From: Nodularia sphaerocarpa UHCC 0038
GTDB lineage: Bacteria > Cyanobacteriota > Cyanobacteriia > Cyanobacteriales > Nostocaceae
DNA: 64,000 nt
Assembly: GCF_022376295.1 (NCBI RefSeq)
Contig: NZ_CP060140.1
Span: forward strand, 3,414,356 to 3,478,355
Reading direction: 5' to 3'
Numbering within the stretch: the first letter of the stretch is position 1; each line of letters begins with the position of its first letter. Both the position numbers and the translations under genes were made by a program. Under the pieces are notes generated by a model that worked only from the letters and a program-made list of their open reading frames with translations, made no database searches and was not told the origin of the DNA. Positions 52,053 to 62,396 of the stretch are shown here, piece by piece.

Positions 52053-53252
52053 TTAAATATTTTCGTTATTAAGATAATCAAGATAACTATGCCAAGATGT
52101 CCTTGTTAGTCGCTCCACAACATGAGGATATTTTGGGTTAATTTTATATTTATCTTCAAACTTGCGTCGATTAATGTCATTATTTCTGTTACCCAAAGAA
52201 GGTGGATGGGGAATATGTATGATGTAAGACTCAAAGCAACTAGCAAAAAAATAACCTGCTAACCAGGCTCGATAAGTAAAATCAACATCATCAAAGCCAT
52301 AATTACCATCGTAAATCGGATCAAAACCTCCTAAATTGATCATCGCCTGCTTAGACATTCCCATATTTGAAACTAGCACTCCTGTCCAATTAGCTATAGG
52401 CTGATTAGCAGAAGGTTGCATCATACTGACTGGTTCATGTCCCCAAAGAAAATTCACAGCACCAGTACAATCTGAATTTGCATATTCCAGTCGTGGTCCC
52501 GTAGACAGCACAGCGCGAGGATTTGATAAGTGCAAATTTACATGAGCTTCAATATGTGTACGGGATGGTACATGATCTGCATCTAGTATGATGACTAAAC
52601 CATCAAGACAAGCTGAAACACCTTTGTTACGCAGGGTATTTAGTCGAAACGCGTTTTTAATTGTTGGTTCTTGAATAATTTTGTAATTGAGATTGTATAT
52701 GTTGCAATGTTGAATAAATACTTGCAAGGAATTATCTGTTGATCCATCATCACACAGAATAATTAAGTCTGGTTGCAGGGTATTTTTGGCTATGGCAGAA
52801 ATCACAAATGGTAATTCCTGTGATTTATTATAACAGATAATAATCAGAGAAATTGGTGTATTTACTTGATATTTATATAAAATAACTGGCTGGGAAAATT
52901 CATAAGTATGAGCATGGGTTTCTGTTGTTATGGAATTTTGCAGTATTGATTTATGCTGATTTGATAAAAAGCTATTTTTCCCCAAGGGTAAGACTACATT
53001 AATATAGTGAAATATGTCTAGTAAGAATCTACCGATGATGCGGAAAATCAAGTTTTTCTTGATTTTGGTGAGAAATAACCATGTGCGAGAGTTTTTTATG
53101 TCTGAAATTTCTGCTAATAACGAGTTATTAGATAAATTTAATTGCTCTATTTCGGCAATCAGGCATTGACATTGCTGCGCTAGTTCGGATTTTTCTTTAA
53201 TTAGGCGATGGTCGCATTCTTGGCTAGATAATTTGTTTTCCATAATCATCAA
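52053..53252 (-). CDS. Coiled-coil plus glycosyltransferase family 2 protein
   Basis: 399 aa. Residues about 5-55 form a coiled coil ending in ISDIKNSRTWLFLTKIKKNL, related to tails on other genes in this window. GT-A domain about 125-390: ISLIIICYNKSQELPFVISA, LCDDGSTDNS, VIILDADHVPSRTHIEAHV, DDVDFTYRAWLAGYF. The DxD-like element is DAD. It starts 3 bp from the end of the ABC gene, so one operon. Confidence 0.88.
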   Translation of the reverse strand: MMIMENKLSSQECDHRLIKEKSELAQQCQCLIAEIEQLNLSNNSLLAEISDIKNSRTWLFLTKIKKNLIFRIIGRFLLDIFHYINVVLPLGKNSFLSNQHKSILQNSITTETHAHTYEFSQPVILYKYQVNTPISLIIICYNKSQELPFVISAIAKNTLQPDLIILCDDGSTDNSLQVFIQHCNIYNLNYKIIQEPTIKNAFRLNTLRNKGVSACLDGLVIILDADHVPSRTHIEAHVNLHLSNPRAVLSTGPRLEYANSDCTGAVNFLWGHEPVSMMQPSANQPIANWTGVLVSNMGMSKQAMINLGGFDPIYDGNYGFDDVDFTYRAWLAGYFFASCFESYIIHIPHPPSLGNRNNDINRRKFEDKYKINPKYPHVVERLTRTSWHSYLDYLNNENI

Positions 53253-53255
53253 TAC

Positions 53256-54002
53256 TCAGTTTCTCTGATCTGAAATTTTTTGTAAATAACAATTAATGGC
53301 TTTTTCAGTTTCACCAATAAACATAATTTGGCCTTTATCTATCCACAGCACACGTTCACAAGACTGTTGCACAAAGTCCAAATCATGGGATACTACTAAC
53401 ACGGTAGTTTTTTCATGCCAAAAAGTTTCAATTCTTTGCTTACACTTATTCTTAAAACTTTCATCACCAACGGAAAGTATTTCATCTAATATCAAGATAT
53501 CTGGCTGTACATCCGTAGCAATAGCAAAACCTAACCGTGCTACCATCCCTGAAGATAAACCCTTAACGGGTACTAATACATAGTCCTCCAATTCCGCAAA
53601 CTCCAAAATAGACTGCGCCCTTTTTTTTATTTGCGCTCGTGTAAAACCCAATAGCACACCATAAAGAAAAATATTATCTATCACAGAAATATCTGGATCA
53701 AAACCTGCGCCTAGTTCAATCAAAGGAGCAATTTTACCGCGTACTTTGACTGTACCACTGGTAGGTTGCAAAATTCCAGAAATTATCTTCAAAATGGTTG
53801 ATTTACCAGAACCATTTGCGCCAATAATGCCAATTTTTTCACCTTGTTCAATTACCAAATCAATTTCATCTAGGACTAATCTCTTTGCAGGATGACGATA
53901 TTTACCTGCTAATAAAGAGAACAAGGTTTTCTTCATATCATAAGAAAATTCTTCTTGTGTTCGTCGCCAGAGAAAAACTTGATTTAGGCGAATTACTTCC
54001 AT
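53256..54002 (-). CDS. Polysaccharide ABC exporter ATPase (Wzt/TagH type)
   Basis: 248 aa. Walker A GANGSGKST, signature LSSGMVARLGFA (the S-S-G-M form typical of Wzt/TagH/RfbE), Walker B ILILDEILSVGD and H-loop VVSHDLDF. It lacks the C-terminal carbohydrate-binding domain of long Wzt proteins. The matching permease (Wzm) is not in the window, which is unusual because the two are normally adjacent. Flanked by glycosyltransferase genes on the same strand. Confidence 0.92.
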   Translation of the reverse strand: MEVIRLNQVFLWRRTQEEFSYDMKKTLFSLLAGKYRHPAKRLVLDEIDLVIEQGEKIGIIGANGSGKSTILKIISGILQPTSGTVKVRGKIAPLIELGAGFDPDISVIDNIFLYGVLLGFTRAQIKKRAQSILEFAELEDYVLVPVKGLSSGMVARLGFAIATDVQPDILILDEILSVGDESFKNKCKQRIETFWHEKTTVLVVSHDLDFVQQSCERVLWIDKGQIMFIGETEKAINCYLQKISDQRN

Positions 54003-54077
54003 AGTTTTTAAAACATTCCTGTTCGCTTCGCAGTTGGTGGGTATTTCTGGGAAATTAAAGCAGAAGAGTTAATTAAC

Positions 54078-54107
54078 CACAGATAAACACAGATAAACAC
54101 AGATAAT
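54078..54107. repeat. Three copies of a 10-bp tandem repeat (CACAGATAAA)
   Basis: Three contiguous units CACAGATAAA, CACAGATAAA, CACAGATAAT in the 170-bp gap between the ABC gene and the two-domain glycosyltransferase gene. Common in cyanobacterial intergenic DNA. Confidence 0.7.
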
Positions 54108-54172
54108 TTTGTAGCTACTAGACGGGGAAAGGCTATGGCTAGTCTTAGCCGTTTGTTGATGATAGGAAATTA

Positions 54173-56254
54173 CTAATCCAGTTCTTTTGATAACCCCAAT
54201 TTGTATTTAAATTTAAACCACAGCTTGCGTATCTGCCAAAATTTAGATGATTCCATCGCCACAATTCTCTTTTTTAATTCATTGATTTCATAACTATGAT
54301 TTCCTGATATAGCGACTTCGCATTCTATTTCCTTATCTTTCCATAATTGAGTCAGATATAGCACCATAATATGAGAATATGAAGTTACGGTTTTTTGGTG
54401 TTTCCCCAACATATACTGTATTAATTGCGTCCGCCGAGGCTGTGCGACTGTCCATACCATTGAATCGTAGTGGCGACGATAAAGAAATAATTCTATTGGT
54501 AAAATATCCCCGATACAGCCATGTTCATATAAGCTAATAAAATAATCCCAATCTTCATAGGAAATTAACTCTTCATCAAAGTCTCCTACTTTTTGAATTG
54601 CTTCTCTGCGATATAAATTTGTACTGTTTACCACGTTAGTATTATTAAACAGCATTAGTTCAGGAATAAAGCCCACAGGCGCTTGAGTATATTCATAAGC
54701 TTCAAAGTTGCGCGTATAACAACCTACATAGCTGAGTTCATGATTGTTTATTAAAGCTATGACTGCTTTTTCTATATATTCAGGATGAATTTTGTCATCT
54801 GAATCTAGAAGCATAATAAATTCACCTGAACTGACTTTTATCCCTGCATTTCTAGCAGAGCTTAAGCCTCCATTGGGTTTAAAGACTTTAATTACACCTG
54901 ATAAATTCTGAAAAACTGCATTGGTTTCAGAATCAGTAGAGCCATCATTGACAATGATAATCTCGACATTTTTATAACTTGATTCCTGAATAGATTGAAT
55001 CGCTTCTTCAATATACTTCCCCTGGTTGTAAAGAGGAATAATTACGGAAATTTTAGCTTCTTGATTAACTTGCCAATTTCTGGGATAAGTATCAATTTTA
55101 TAAGATTCTTCCACTTTCTCCGAGGCTAATTCAGGATCACACCATTGCTTTATACTTGATTGAGCATTTTCGGAAATCTCTTCTAAATAAGCAATATTTC
55201 TGTAATTATCTAAGATGGTATGGGCAATTTCTTCTGCATGGGAGGGATTAATTAAAAAGCCGGAATTTCCGTGTTCAATCATTTCTGACATCCCACCTTC
55301 TTGACTACCAATTACCACACAACCCAAGGACATTGCTTCTAAACAAACATTAGCCCAGTTCTCCCACCGTGAGGGAAATACACAAAAACAAGTGTTTAAT
55401 AAAATTTCGGGGATTTCTTCATAGGGTGCGGCTCCTTTAAAAATAATTTTGTCTTTTAAATCATAGGGAATACGTTTTTGTAAATATTCCGTATAAGAAC
55501 GATAAAAGGGAGCAGAGTATGTGTCTCTACCATACATTTCAAAGATAAAATTAGGCTCTTTAGCCAGAATTATTTTAGCAGCTTCAATGAAAATATCTAC
55601 ACCTTTTCTGACTTGAACACTACCAATAAATGTAATCTTTTCTATTTGGGACTTGACAAATTTACGTGTAGGATTCAGAGTAGATAATAATAATGGATAT
55701 GGACTTCTATGGATAAAGTTTAAATTAAGTCTTTTGGTAAAATACTCAGCCAGCGATGCTGAAGGTGATGTGACAATATCGGCATTTTTAACGCAGTAGT
55801 CTTCTAAATATATATCTATTGGCGTTTGAGTAGTTGTATGCTTTTCTGCATCGATTTCGACTAAAAGCGAGCGTGGTGTATGTAATTTTACGACTATTTG
55901 AGTATTGGCAAATTCATTTAAGAGTTTTTTTGCTCTAATGGTGGTGAATCCTTCGGCGTTATATTCAGCAAATTCAATGACATCGAAAGGACTCAGCAAT
56001 TTGAGAGTCTGATAAACTCGATCAGAATAATTTTGATTATATGTGAAAAAATGGCGATCGCCTAGTGCTGGTTCTGTCCGAATTAGTGTTACATTTGGGG
56101 GTAAATAATGTAAATTAGACTCAGAAAAGCAGTCAGTAATCAGATACACATCATGGCCTCTTTTTGCCATATATTTGCTAATATTAGCAATATAAGTACC
56201 AATTCCTCCTCCTGTAATGGGGCCAAATTCACGAGAAATATAAGCTATTTTCAT
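54173..56254 (-). CDS. Two-domain glycosyltransferase (GT4 then GT2)
   Basis: 693 aa. Residues about 1-390 are a GT-B GT4 enzyme (GPITGGGIGTYIANISKYMA, ITFIGSVQVRKGVDIFIEAA, PSRWENWANVCLEAMSLGCV). Residues about 395-620 are a GT-A GT2 domain (ISVIIPLYNQGKYIEEAIQS, IVNDGSTDSET, FIMLLDSDDKIHPEYI). The tail is a short coil and the motif MESSKFWQIRKLWFKFKYKL, shared with the methyltransferase at 62930. Both catalytic centres look intact, so one protein may add two sugars. Divergent from the methyltransferase gene to its right, with only 79 bp between. Confidence 0.92.
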   Translation of the reverse strand: MKIAYISREFGPITGGGIGTYIANISKYMAKRGHDVYLITDCFSESNLHYLPPNVTLIRTEPALGDRHFFTYNQNYSDRVYQTLKLLSPFDVIEFAEYNAEGFTTIRAKKLLNEFANTQIVVKLHTPRSLLVEIDAEKHTTTQTPIDIYLEDYCVKNADIVTSPSASLAEYFTKRLNLNFIHRSPYPLLLSTLNPTRKFVKSQIEKITFIGSVQVRKGVDIFIEAAKIILAKEPNFIFEMYGRDTYSAPFYRSYTEYLQKRIPYDLKDKIIFKGAAPYEEIPEILLNTCFCVFPSRWENWANVCLEAMSLGCVVIGSQEGGMSEMIEHGNSGFLINPSHAEEIAHTILDNYRNIAYLEEISENAQSSIKQWCDPELASEKVEESYKIDTYPRNWQVNQEAKISVIIPLYNQGKYIEEAIQSIQESSYKNVEIIIVNDGSTDSETNAVFQNLSGVIKVFKPNGGLSSARNAGIKVSSGEFIMLLDSDDKIHPEYIEKAVIALINNHELSYVGCYTRNFEAYEYTQAPVGFIPELMLFNNTNVVNSTNLYRREAIQKVGDFDEELISYEDWDYFISLYEHGCIGDILPIELFLYRRHYDSMVWTVAQPRRTQLIQYMLGKHQKTVTSYSHIMVLYLTQLWKDKEIECEVAISGNHSYEINELKKRIVAMESSKFWQIRKLWFKFKYKLGLSKELD

Positions 56255-56333
56255 TAGTAAAGCTCTTGTATTTGAAAAATATTATTCTGACTTTGCCATA
56301 AATTCAATGAAATAAAGGATACAATAAAGTTCA

Positions 56334-57056
56334 GTGAATAATCAACTATATACACAAAACTTTTACCAATCAATTCGAGAAGGTTCACGACTTTCTGCTC
56401 AAGCAGTTGTCCCCTTAGTCATGGAACTAATCCCAGTAAAAAGCCTAGTAGATGTTGGTTGTGGTTTGGGAACTTGGCTCTCAGTATTTAAAGATTTTGG
56501 TATAGAGGACTATTTAGGAATAGATGGAGATTACGTAGATGCAAATATGCTGGAAATTGAAAGCAGCAAATTTCTCTGCTTTGATTTAAAGCAACCTCTA
56601 GAAATTGAGAGAAAGTTTGATTTGGTTGTGTCTTTGGAAGTTGCGGAACATCTTCCTGTGGAGTCGGCGGAAATCTTTATTCATTCATTAACTAAATTGG
56701 GAGATATCGTGCTGTTTTCGGCAGCAATTCCGTTTCAAGGTGGTCTGAATCATCTGAATGAACAGTGGCTGGAATATTGGGGAGAAATTTTTGCCAAGTA
56801 TGGCTATGTGGCCATTGATTGCTTACGCCGAAAAATATGGAATAACGAAAAAGTAGAACCTTGGTATGCTCAAAATCTCTTAATTTTTGTTAAGGAAACT
56901 TGCCTTGGTGAATATCCCTTATTAGAAAGAGAATTTCACCAAGGTGAGCATAATTTAGCAATGGTTCATCCTAAAATCTACCTGAGTGCGATCGCCGCAG
57001 TCAAATGGCAGATGCATCTAGAGTTAGAGAAATTAAAATCTCAGCTAAAAACTTAA
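56334..57056 (+). CDS. Class I SAM-dependent methyltransferase
   Basis: 240 aa from a GTG. SAM-binding motif I LVDVGCGLGTWLSVFKDFGI followed by the acidic end DYLGIDGDYV and LVVSLEVAEHLPVESAEIFI place it with UbiE/glycan-modifying methyltransferases. Divergent from the GT4-GT2 gene with a 79-bp gap, so both may be driven from one region. Its stop overlaps that of the convergent FG-GAP gene by a few bases. Probably methylates a sugar (inference). Confidence 0.88.
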   Translation: MNNQLYTQNFYQSIREGSRLSAQAVVPLVMELIPVKSLVDVGCGLGTWLSVFKDFGIEDYLGIDGDYVDANMLEIESSKFLCFDLKQPLEIERKFDLVVSLEVAEHLPVESAEIFIHSLTKLGDIVLFSAAIPFQGGLNHLNEQWLEYWGEIFAKYGYVAIDCLRRKIWNNEKVEPWYAQNLLIFVKETCLGEYPLLEREFHQGEHNLAMVHPKIYLSAIAAVKWQMHLELEKLKSQLKT

Positions 57057-58567
57057 GCCATACCTGCAATTTCCCACCCAGCAGGCGCATTAGGCAAATT
57101 AGCAAACCCTGTATAATTAGTCCCATCCATCAACCAAATAGTATTCCAACCTTCGGTGGGATTATTCATGATAATGTCAGGGTTACCATCGCCATTAAAG
57201 TCTCCAGTTCCCAAAGATTGCCAACCCGGTGCGCTGGGTAAATTCTCATAGCCAATGTAATCTGTGCCATCTAAGAACCAAACTGTGTTCCATCCTTCGG
57301 TGGGATTATTCAAGAGCAGATCCGCTTTACCATCACCGTTAAAGTCAGCAACGCCAGTAATATCCCAACCTTCAGCTGTAGGTAAGTTACCATAACCTGT
57401 GTAAGTAGCACCATTAGCACCGCCTAAAAACCAAACTGTGTTCCAATTGGTTGTGGTATTATTGAGCAGGATATCAACATTGCCATCACCGTTGAAGTCT
57501 GCGGCTCCTTTAATCTCCCAACCTGCTGCTATTGGTAAACCTACACCATCTAAGTAGTTAGGGCCATCCAGAAACCAGACAACATTAAAATTATTAGTAG
57601 GATTGCTGGCAATTAAATCGGTTTTACCATCTTTGTTAAAGTCAGCCGTTGCGACTGGCCGATAACCCGGAGAACCAACAATATTAATCACTCCTGCATA
57701 GTTTGTCCCATCCATTAACCATGCTTGATTCAATCCTTGACTGGGATTAGTTAAGAGGATATCAGTTTGACCATCTTTATTGAAGTCTTTTGCGGCGTTG
57801 GCAGTGGGAATCGTTAAGTTGGATAAACTTAACGAATAGTTAGAATTGATATTAGCGCTATCCGGTTGAACTTCGATAAAATAATTACCAGCACCCAAGG
57901 TAGCATTAATCGTCCCATTGCTATTCACCTCAGCAGTGTCAGTGTAAAGCGTTTCGTCGTTATCAATTATGCCATTATTATTTGCATCGGAAATAATACT
58001 AGCTTTCACACCGCTTTCAGTTAATCCACTCAATACCACACTAATTTCACTTGTATCTGCAAGGGAAAATTTATAGTAATCGAGTGGATCTACAACACCG
58101 ACAAACTCATTGTAAGTCCTAGTACCAGTCAGATTGCCAATATTGTAGGCGCTATTGAGTGTATTTCCCGGATCTGAAAGAATAGAAGCAGGAGTAGGTA
58201 CAGCAGCTACCTGTAAAGAATAGCCAGAATAACTATTATTACTAGCTGAAGTAGAAGGTTTAACTTCAATAAAATAATTACCAGCACCCAAGGTAGTATT
58301 AATGGTCCCATTAGTACTGGGAAAACCAGTGTCACTGTAAAGCCGTTCTCCGCTATCAAGTAATCTATTATTATTTATATCGTAAATAATACTAGCTTCG
58401 ACAGAATTTAGAGTTATTCCACTTAAGATTAAATTAATTGTACTGGTGTTTAAAACCGAAAATTCATAGTAATCAACTCGATCTACAGCACCTGCAATTT
58501 GATTGAAAGTGTTAGTAGCCCTGAGATTGCTAATATTGTAGGGGGTTGTTAGTGTATTGTCTGACAT
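57053..58567 (-). CDS. PPC-domain and FG-GAP repeat protein
   Basis: 504 aa. Residues about 1-250 hold two PPC-like (bacterial pre-peptidase C-terminal) beta domains (NTFNQIAGAVDRVDYYEFSV; TRTYNEFVGVVDPLDYYKFS), each with NGTINxTLGAGNYFIEV. Residues about 265-504 contain five or more FG-GAP/VCBS-type repeats (DFNKDGQTDILLTNPSQG, DFNGDGNVDILLNNTT, DFNGDGKADLLLNNPTEG), with DxNxDGxxD calcium loops. No signal peptide by eye. Its C-terminal third is nearly the same in DNA as that of the adjacent subtilase. Likely extracellular calcium-stabilised propeller. Confidence 0.88.
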   Translation of the reverse strand: MSDNTLTTPYNISNLRATNTFNQIAGAVDRVDYYEFSVLNTSTINLILSGITLNSVEASIIYDINNNRLLDSGERLYSDTGFPSTNGTINTTLGAGNYFIEVKPSTSASNNSYSGYSLQVAAVPTPASILSDPGNTLNSAYNIGNLTGTRTYNEFVGVVDPLDYYKFSLADTSEISVVLSGLTESGVKASIISDANNNGIIDNDETLYTDTAEVNSNGTINATLGAGNYFIEVQPDSANINSNYSLSLSNLTIPTANAAKDFNKDGQTDILLTNPSQGLNQAWLMDGTNYAGVINIVGSPGYRPVATADFNKDGKTDLIASNPTNNFNVVWFLDGPNYLDGVGLPIAAGWEIKGAADFNGDGNVDILLNNTTTNWNTVWFLGGANGATYTGYGNLPTAEGWDITGVADFNGDGKADLLLNNPTEGWNTVWFLDGTDYIGYENLPSAPGWQSLGTGDFNGDGNPDIIMNNPTEGWNTIWLMDGTNYTGFANLPNAPAGWEIAGMA

Positions 58568-58802
58568 TTTTTTTAGTTAATTGTTAATTTGATACGTTGC
58601 TGAGTACGTGCTATACAAACATCTAAGTTCGATTATACAAGTAAATTACTGTAAATAGGTGATTTTAGCTACGCTGCTATTACAGTTATGTATAAAGAAG
58701 GAGTATGAAAGAGATTGTAAGAAAATAATATATATCTCTTGATAGATATTTTATGCTGGATTTGGCGATCGCATGAGAAGCGATCGCATCAAACTATTCC
58801 AA

Positions 58803-61800
58803 CTAAGACATACCAGCAATTTCCCAACCAGCAGGCGCAGTCGGCAAGTTAGCCAAACCTGTATAATTAGTCCCATCCATCAACCAAACTGCATTGGAAT
58901 TAGAAGTGAGATTATTCATAATAATGTCAGGTTTACCATCGCCATTAAAGTCTCCGGTTCCCAAAGATTGCAAACCCGGTGCGCTGGGTAAATTGGCATA
59001 ACCACTGTAGTTTGTGCCATCTAAGAACCACACTGCATTCCATCCTTCGGTGCGATTATTCAAGAGAATATCCGGTTTACCATCGCCGTTAAAGTCAGCC
59101 ACACCAGTAATATCCCAGCCATTAGCTACAGGCAAGTTACCATAACCTGTGTAACTAGCACCATTATCACCACCTAAAAACCAGACTGTGTTCCAATTGG
59201 TGGTAGTATTATTGAGCAGAATATCAACATTGCCATCACCGTTGAAGTCTGCGGCTCCTTTAATCTCCCAACCTGCTGCTATGGGTAAACCGACACCATC
59301 TAAGTAGTTAGGGCCATCCATAAACCAGACAGCATTAAAATTATTAGTGGGATTGTTGACAATTAAATCAGTTTTGCCATCTTTGTTAAAGTCAGCCGTT
59401 GCTACTGGTCGATAACCAGCAGAACCAAAGAGATTACTAAATCCTACATAGTTTGTGCCATTCATTAACCATGCTGTATTCCATCCCTGACTGGGATTGG
59501 TTAAGAGGATATCCGTTTGACCATCGCCATTAAAATCTGGTTGATGATTTGAGCTAGTGAAAATAGATAGAACGTAATCGCCTTGGCTACCGTTTGCCGC
59601 ACCAGCACCTGTGAGAGGATTATAATTCCTCGCTTGCGGACTTGCACCATTGACACCAATTAAATATTGAGTACCTGCGGTGACATCTATCTGAATCCCG
59701 CTACCCCTAGTTAAAGCATTTTCATCATCATTGAAAGCGATTTCTGTACCGTTAGCGTTGAAGACTCGTAAAAAAGTATCAGCATTGAAAGCTTCATTGG
59801 CACTGGCACGAATTGTCACTCTAGCACTGGTTGTGGGAGTAAAGCGATAGATATCAATATCACTAGCACCCATAACAAAACCATTATCATTGCTGATATT
59901 GCCCAAAATAATTGAGCCAACAAAGACATTTTCAACTGTACCACTAGTAGCAGTGTTATTACTTAAAGCAGTTATTTGTGACAGTGGTAACAGTCTGCTA
60001 TTAAATCTATACTCTCCTGTATCCCCTGATGACCCGCTACCTAGTTGAAAAGGATTGAAAGAATCATTACCATAACCAGCTACAGCTACAAAGTAATCTG
60101 TATTTGCGGTAATCTGATAGCGTAAAAGTGGATCTAAAGATGTATCCCTATCGTCGTTGAAAGCTAAAAGATTGCCTTCTCTGTCGTAGATAAAGACAAC
60201 GGCATCAACTTCGTCAATAATTGTAGGATCACCATAGGATTGGATATCAATTTCTAAAATCCCGGCGTTAGGAGAATTGATTTTAATAAAATCGATATCG
60301 CGATCGCCTACTTCAATAAACTCTCCAGTCTCAAAATTACTATCACCACCAATGACCCCTGCGATGTTTGTTGCGGGTAAGGGTATATAAGCACTGTCTA
60401 ATGCCTGTGTAATACTACCATTTTGGTCATTACTGAAAAACTGTACAGTCAGGTCATACAAACCACCTGTACCAGTACCAGAACGCCCATCGAGACTGTT
60501 GGGATTATAAGTTTGATTGTCATAATCGGAAACAGCAATGTAATAAGTTTGACCTCTATCCACTCTTAAGCCCATAAAGCTATCAGTGGTATGTCCTTCG
60601 TAATAAGTGCGATCAACCGGGTCGGGAAAAACTAGATTGGGGTATTGATTATCAGTGAATTCTGTATAAACTAACGCGCTATTAAAAGCTAGGTCATCAT
60701 CACTAAAAAATAACTCATTGCCATATTCATCAAAGACTCTCAGGAAGGAATCAACATAATTATCACTATAGGGAGTATCAATATCTATTAATAAAATGCC
60801 ATTATCTGGTGCTACCAGTTTGAAAATATCTACATCTGCTGGCCCAATAGTAATCCGTTCATCGGAGTTGGAAATAGGGTCAGAGTCTAAAATACCCTCA
60901 AAATATAAAGGTTCTAAATCTGTACCCAAATTGACAGGAATTGCACCACTGAGAATTCCATTGGGGTCAGGATTGCTGAGTTGGAAGTTGAGGGAATAAT
61001 TCCCTGTTTGGGCAGATACACCACTAGCGGCGACATTGGGATTATAGTTGCGATTGTTATAGCCACTGATTCCCGCATAATAAACACCAGACGCAAGGGA
61101 GATGTTAATTGCAGAAAAACGGTCAAAGCCTGAGTCGTCATCAAAAGCAATTTCTTCACCTGAAGCGTTAAACAGACGTAAAAGACTATCAAAATCCGCA
61201 GGACTGGAAGGATGAGAACTCAGTTCAATTGTAATTATCCCAGGCGATCGCATTTCAAACCTGATGATATCAACATCTTTATCACCCACCTGCACTGAAC
61301 CACCATCAATACCAACACTACCAACAATGGAATTAATCGCAGTAGTACCATCTAAAATTGGCCCAATGTAAGCACCTTGAATAGTGCCATTGGGGTCTCC
61401 ACTGGGGGCAATGTCCTGAAATCGGCGTTGAATTTCCTGTACAGCATTATAAATATTTAAACGAGGATAGTTAGTTGATGTATTTTCAACATTATCATCT
61501 TCATCATCACCATCAAAAATGATGTCTGCGGTGGAGCGCATAATCTGCACAACTTCTGATGGAGTCAAAAAACGCCCCCCAAATTGCATGGCTGCTTCCT
61601 GCATCAGAGCTACTGCTCCCGCCACCACAGGAGATGCCATACTCGTTCCACCTTTATTGCCTAGATCATTCCCCGGTAATGTGCTGGTAATCATTGCCCC
61701 TGGGGCAAATATTTTGTTGGGTGCATCTAGGCGTTGGGAAAAACTAGTTATGCGATCGGCACCTGTTGTATAGTCAATTCCTCCAGAACCCCAACGAAAG

Positions 61801-62396
61801 TCTCGATTAATTCCATCTTGCCAGACAGCGCCCACAGCTAACGTGCTGAAAATTGCTGGCGCGTGCATATTCTGATACTCATTGTCTTTAAATGAATTAC
61901 CAGTAGCTGAGACAACAACAACGCCTAATTCTTCCAGTCTTCTCACCTCATCAATGATGATTACACCCGCAGCCTCAGAAACAGAAGTAAAAAATCCCCC
62001 CCCCAGTGACATATTGACAGCAACAATGTTGTAACGCTCTTTATTGTCAATCACCCACTGTAAAGCAGCTTCAATATCGGAATAACTGGCTCCACCTCCA
62101 TCATTACCAAACACCTTCAAGCCAATTAACTTCACATCAGGAGCAACTCCATATCTAGGATCTGCCGCTCCAACTGTACCTGCTACGTGAGTCCCGTGTC
62201 CGTCAATATCTTCAGGGTTATTATCTCCATACACAAAGTCCCGGCCAGCGACATAATTGTTATTCAGTAGAGAATGAGTCCAATCCAAACCACTATCAAT
62301 GACTGCAACTGCCATTCCACTACCATCAATCCCTGCAAAGCGGGAGTCATTACGTAGTTGGGTCAAACCAATCAAATTAAAAGCAGGATTACTCAT
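58803..62396 (-). CDS. Subtilisin-like (S8) protease with PPC and FG-GAP domains
   Basis: 1197 aa. The catalytic triad is intact: Asp34 in AVIDSGLDWTHS, His67 in DGHGTHVAG, Ser at about 252 in GGTSMASPVVAGA, with the oxyanion Asn in SATGNSFKDN. There is no signal peptide or propeptide; the catalytic domain starts within 25 residues of the N terminus. Residues about 340-935 carry four or so PPC domains (GVYYAGISGYNNRNYNPN, TYYIAVSDYDNQTYNPN, DYFVAVAGYGNDSFNP, QYLIGVNGASPQARNYNP). Residues about 950-1197 are FG-GAP repeats. Export route is unknown; calcium-dependent secretion by a type I-like system is possible. Confidence 0.93.
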   Translation of the reverse strand: MSNPAFNLIGLTQLRNDSRFAGIDGSGMAVAVIDSGLDWTHSLLNNNYVAGRDFVYGDNNPEDIDGHGTHVAGTVGAADPRYGVAPDVKLIGLKVFGNDGGGASYSDIEAALQWVIDNKERYNIVAVNMSLGGGFFTSVSEAAGVIIIDEVRRLEELGVVVVSATGNSFKDNEYQNMHAPAIFSTLAVGAVWQDGINRDFRWGSGGIDYTTGADRITSFSQRLDAPNKIFAPGAMITSTLPGNDLGNKGGTSMASPVVAGAVALMQEAAMQFGGRFLTPSEVVQIMRSTADIIFDGDDEDDNVENTSTNYPRLNIYNAVQEIQRRFQDIAPSGDPNGTIQGAYIGPILDGTTAINSIVGSVGIDGGSVQVGDKDVDIIRFEMRSPGIITIELSSHPSSPADFDSLLRLFNASGEEIAFDDDSGFDRFSAINISLASGVYYAGISGYNNRNYNPNVAASGVSAQTGNYSLNFQLSNPDPNGILSGAIPVNLGTDLEPLYFEGILDSDPISNSDERITIGPADVDIFKLVAPDNGILLIDIDTPYSDNYVDSFLRVFDEYGNELFFSDDDLAFNSALVYTEFTDNQYPNLVFPDPVDRTYYEGHTTDSFMGLRVDRGQTYYIAVSDYDNQTYNPNSLDGRSGTGTGGLYDLTVQFFSNDQNGSITQALDSAYIPLPATNIAGVIGGDSNFETGEFIEVGDRDIDFIKINSPNAGILEIDIQSYGDPTIIDEVDAVVFIYDREGNLLAFNDDRDTSLDPLLRYQITANTDYFVAVAGYGNDSFNPFQLGSGSSGDTGEYRFNSRLLPLSQITALSNNTATSGTVENVFVGSIILGNISNDNGFVMGASDIDIYRFTPTTSARVTIRASANEAFNADTFLRVFNANGTEIAFNDDENALTRGSGIQIDVTAGTQYLIGVNGASPQARNYNPLTGAGAANGSQGDYVLSIFTSSNHQPDFNGDGQTDILLTNPSQGWNTAWLMNGTNYVGFSNLFGSAGYRPVATADFNKDGKTDLIVNNPTNNFNAVWFMDGPNYLDGVGLPIAAGWEIKGAADFNGDGNVDILLNNTTTNWNTVWFLGGDNGASYTGYGNLPVANGWDITGVADFNGDGKPDILLNNRTEGWNAVWFLDGTNYSGYANLPSAPGLQSLGTGDFNGDGKPDIIMNNLTSNSNAVWLMDGTNYTGLANLPTAPAGWEIAGMS

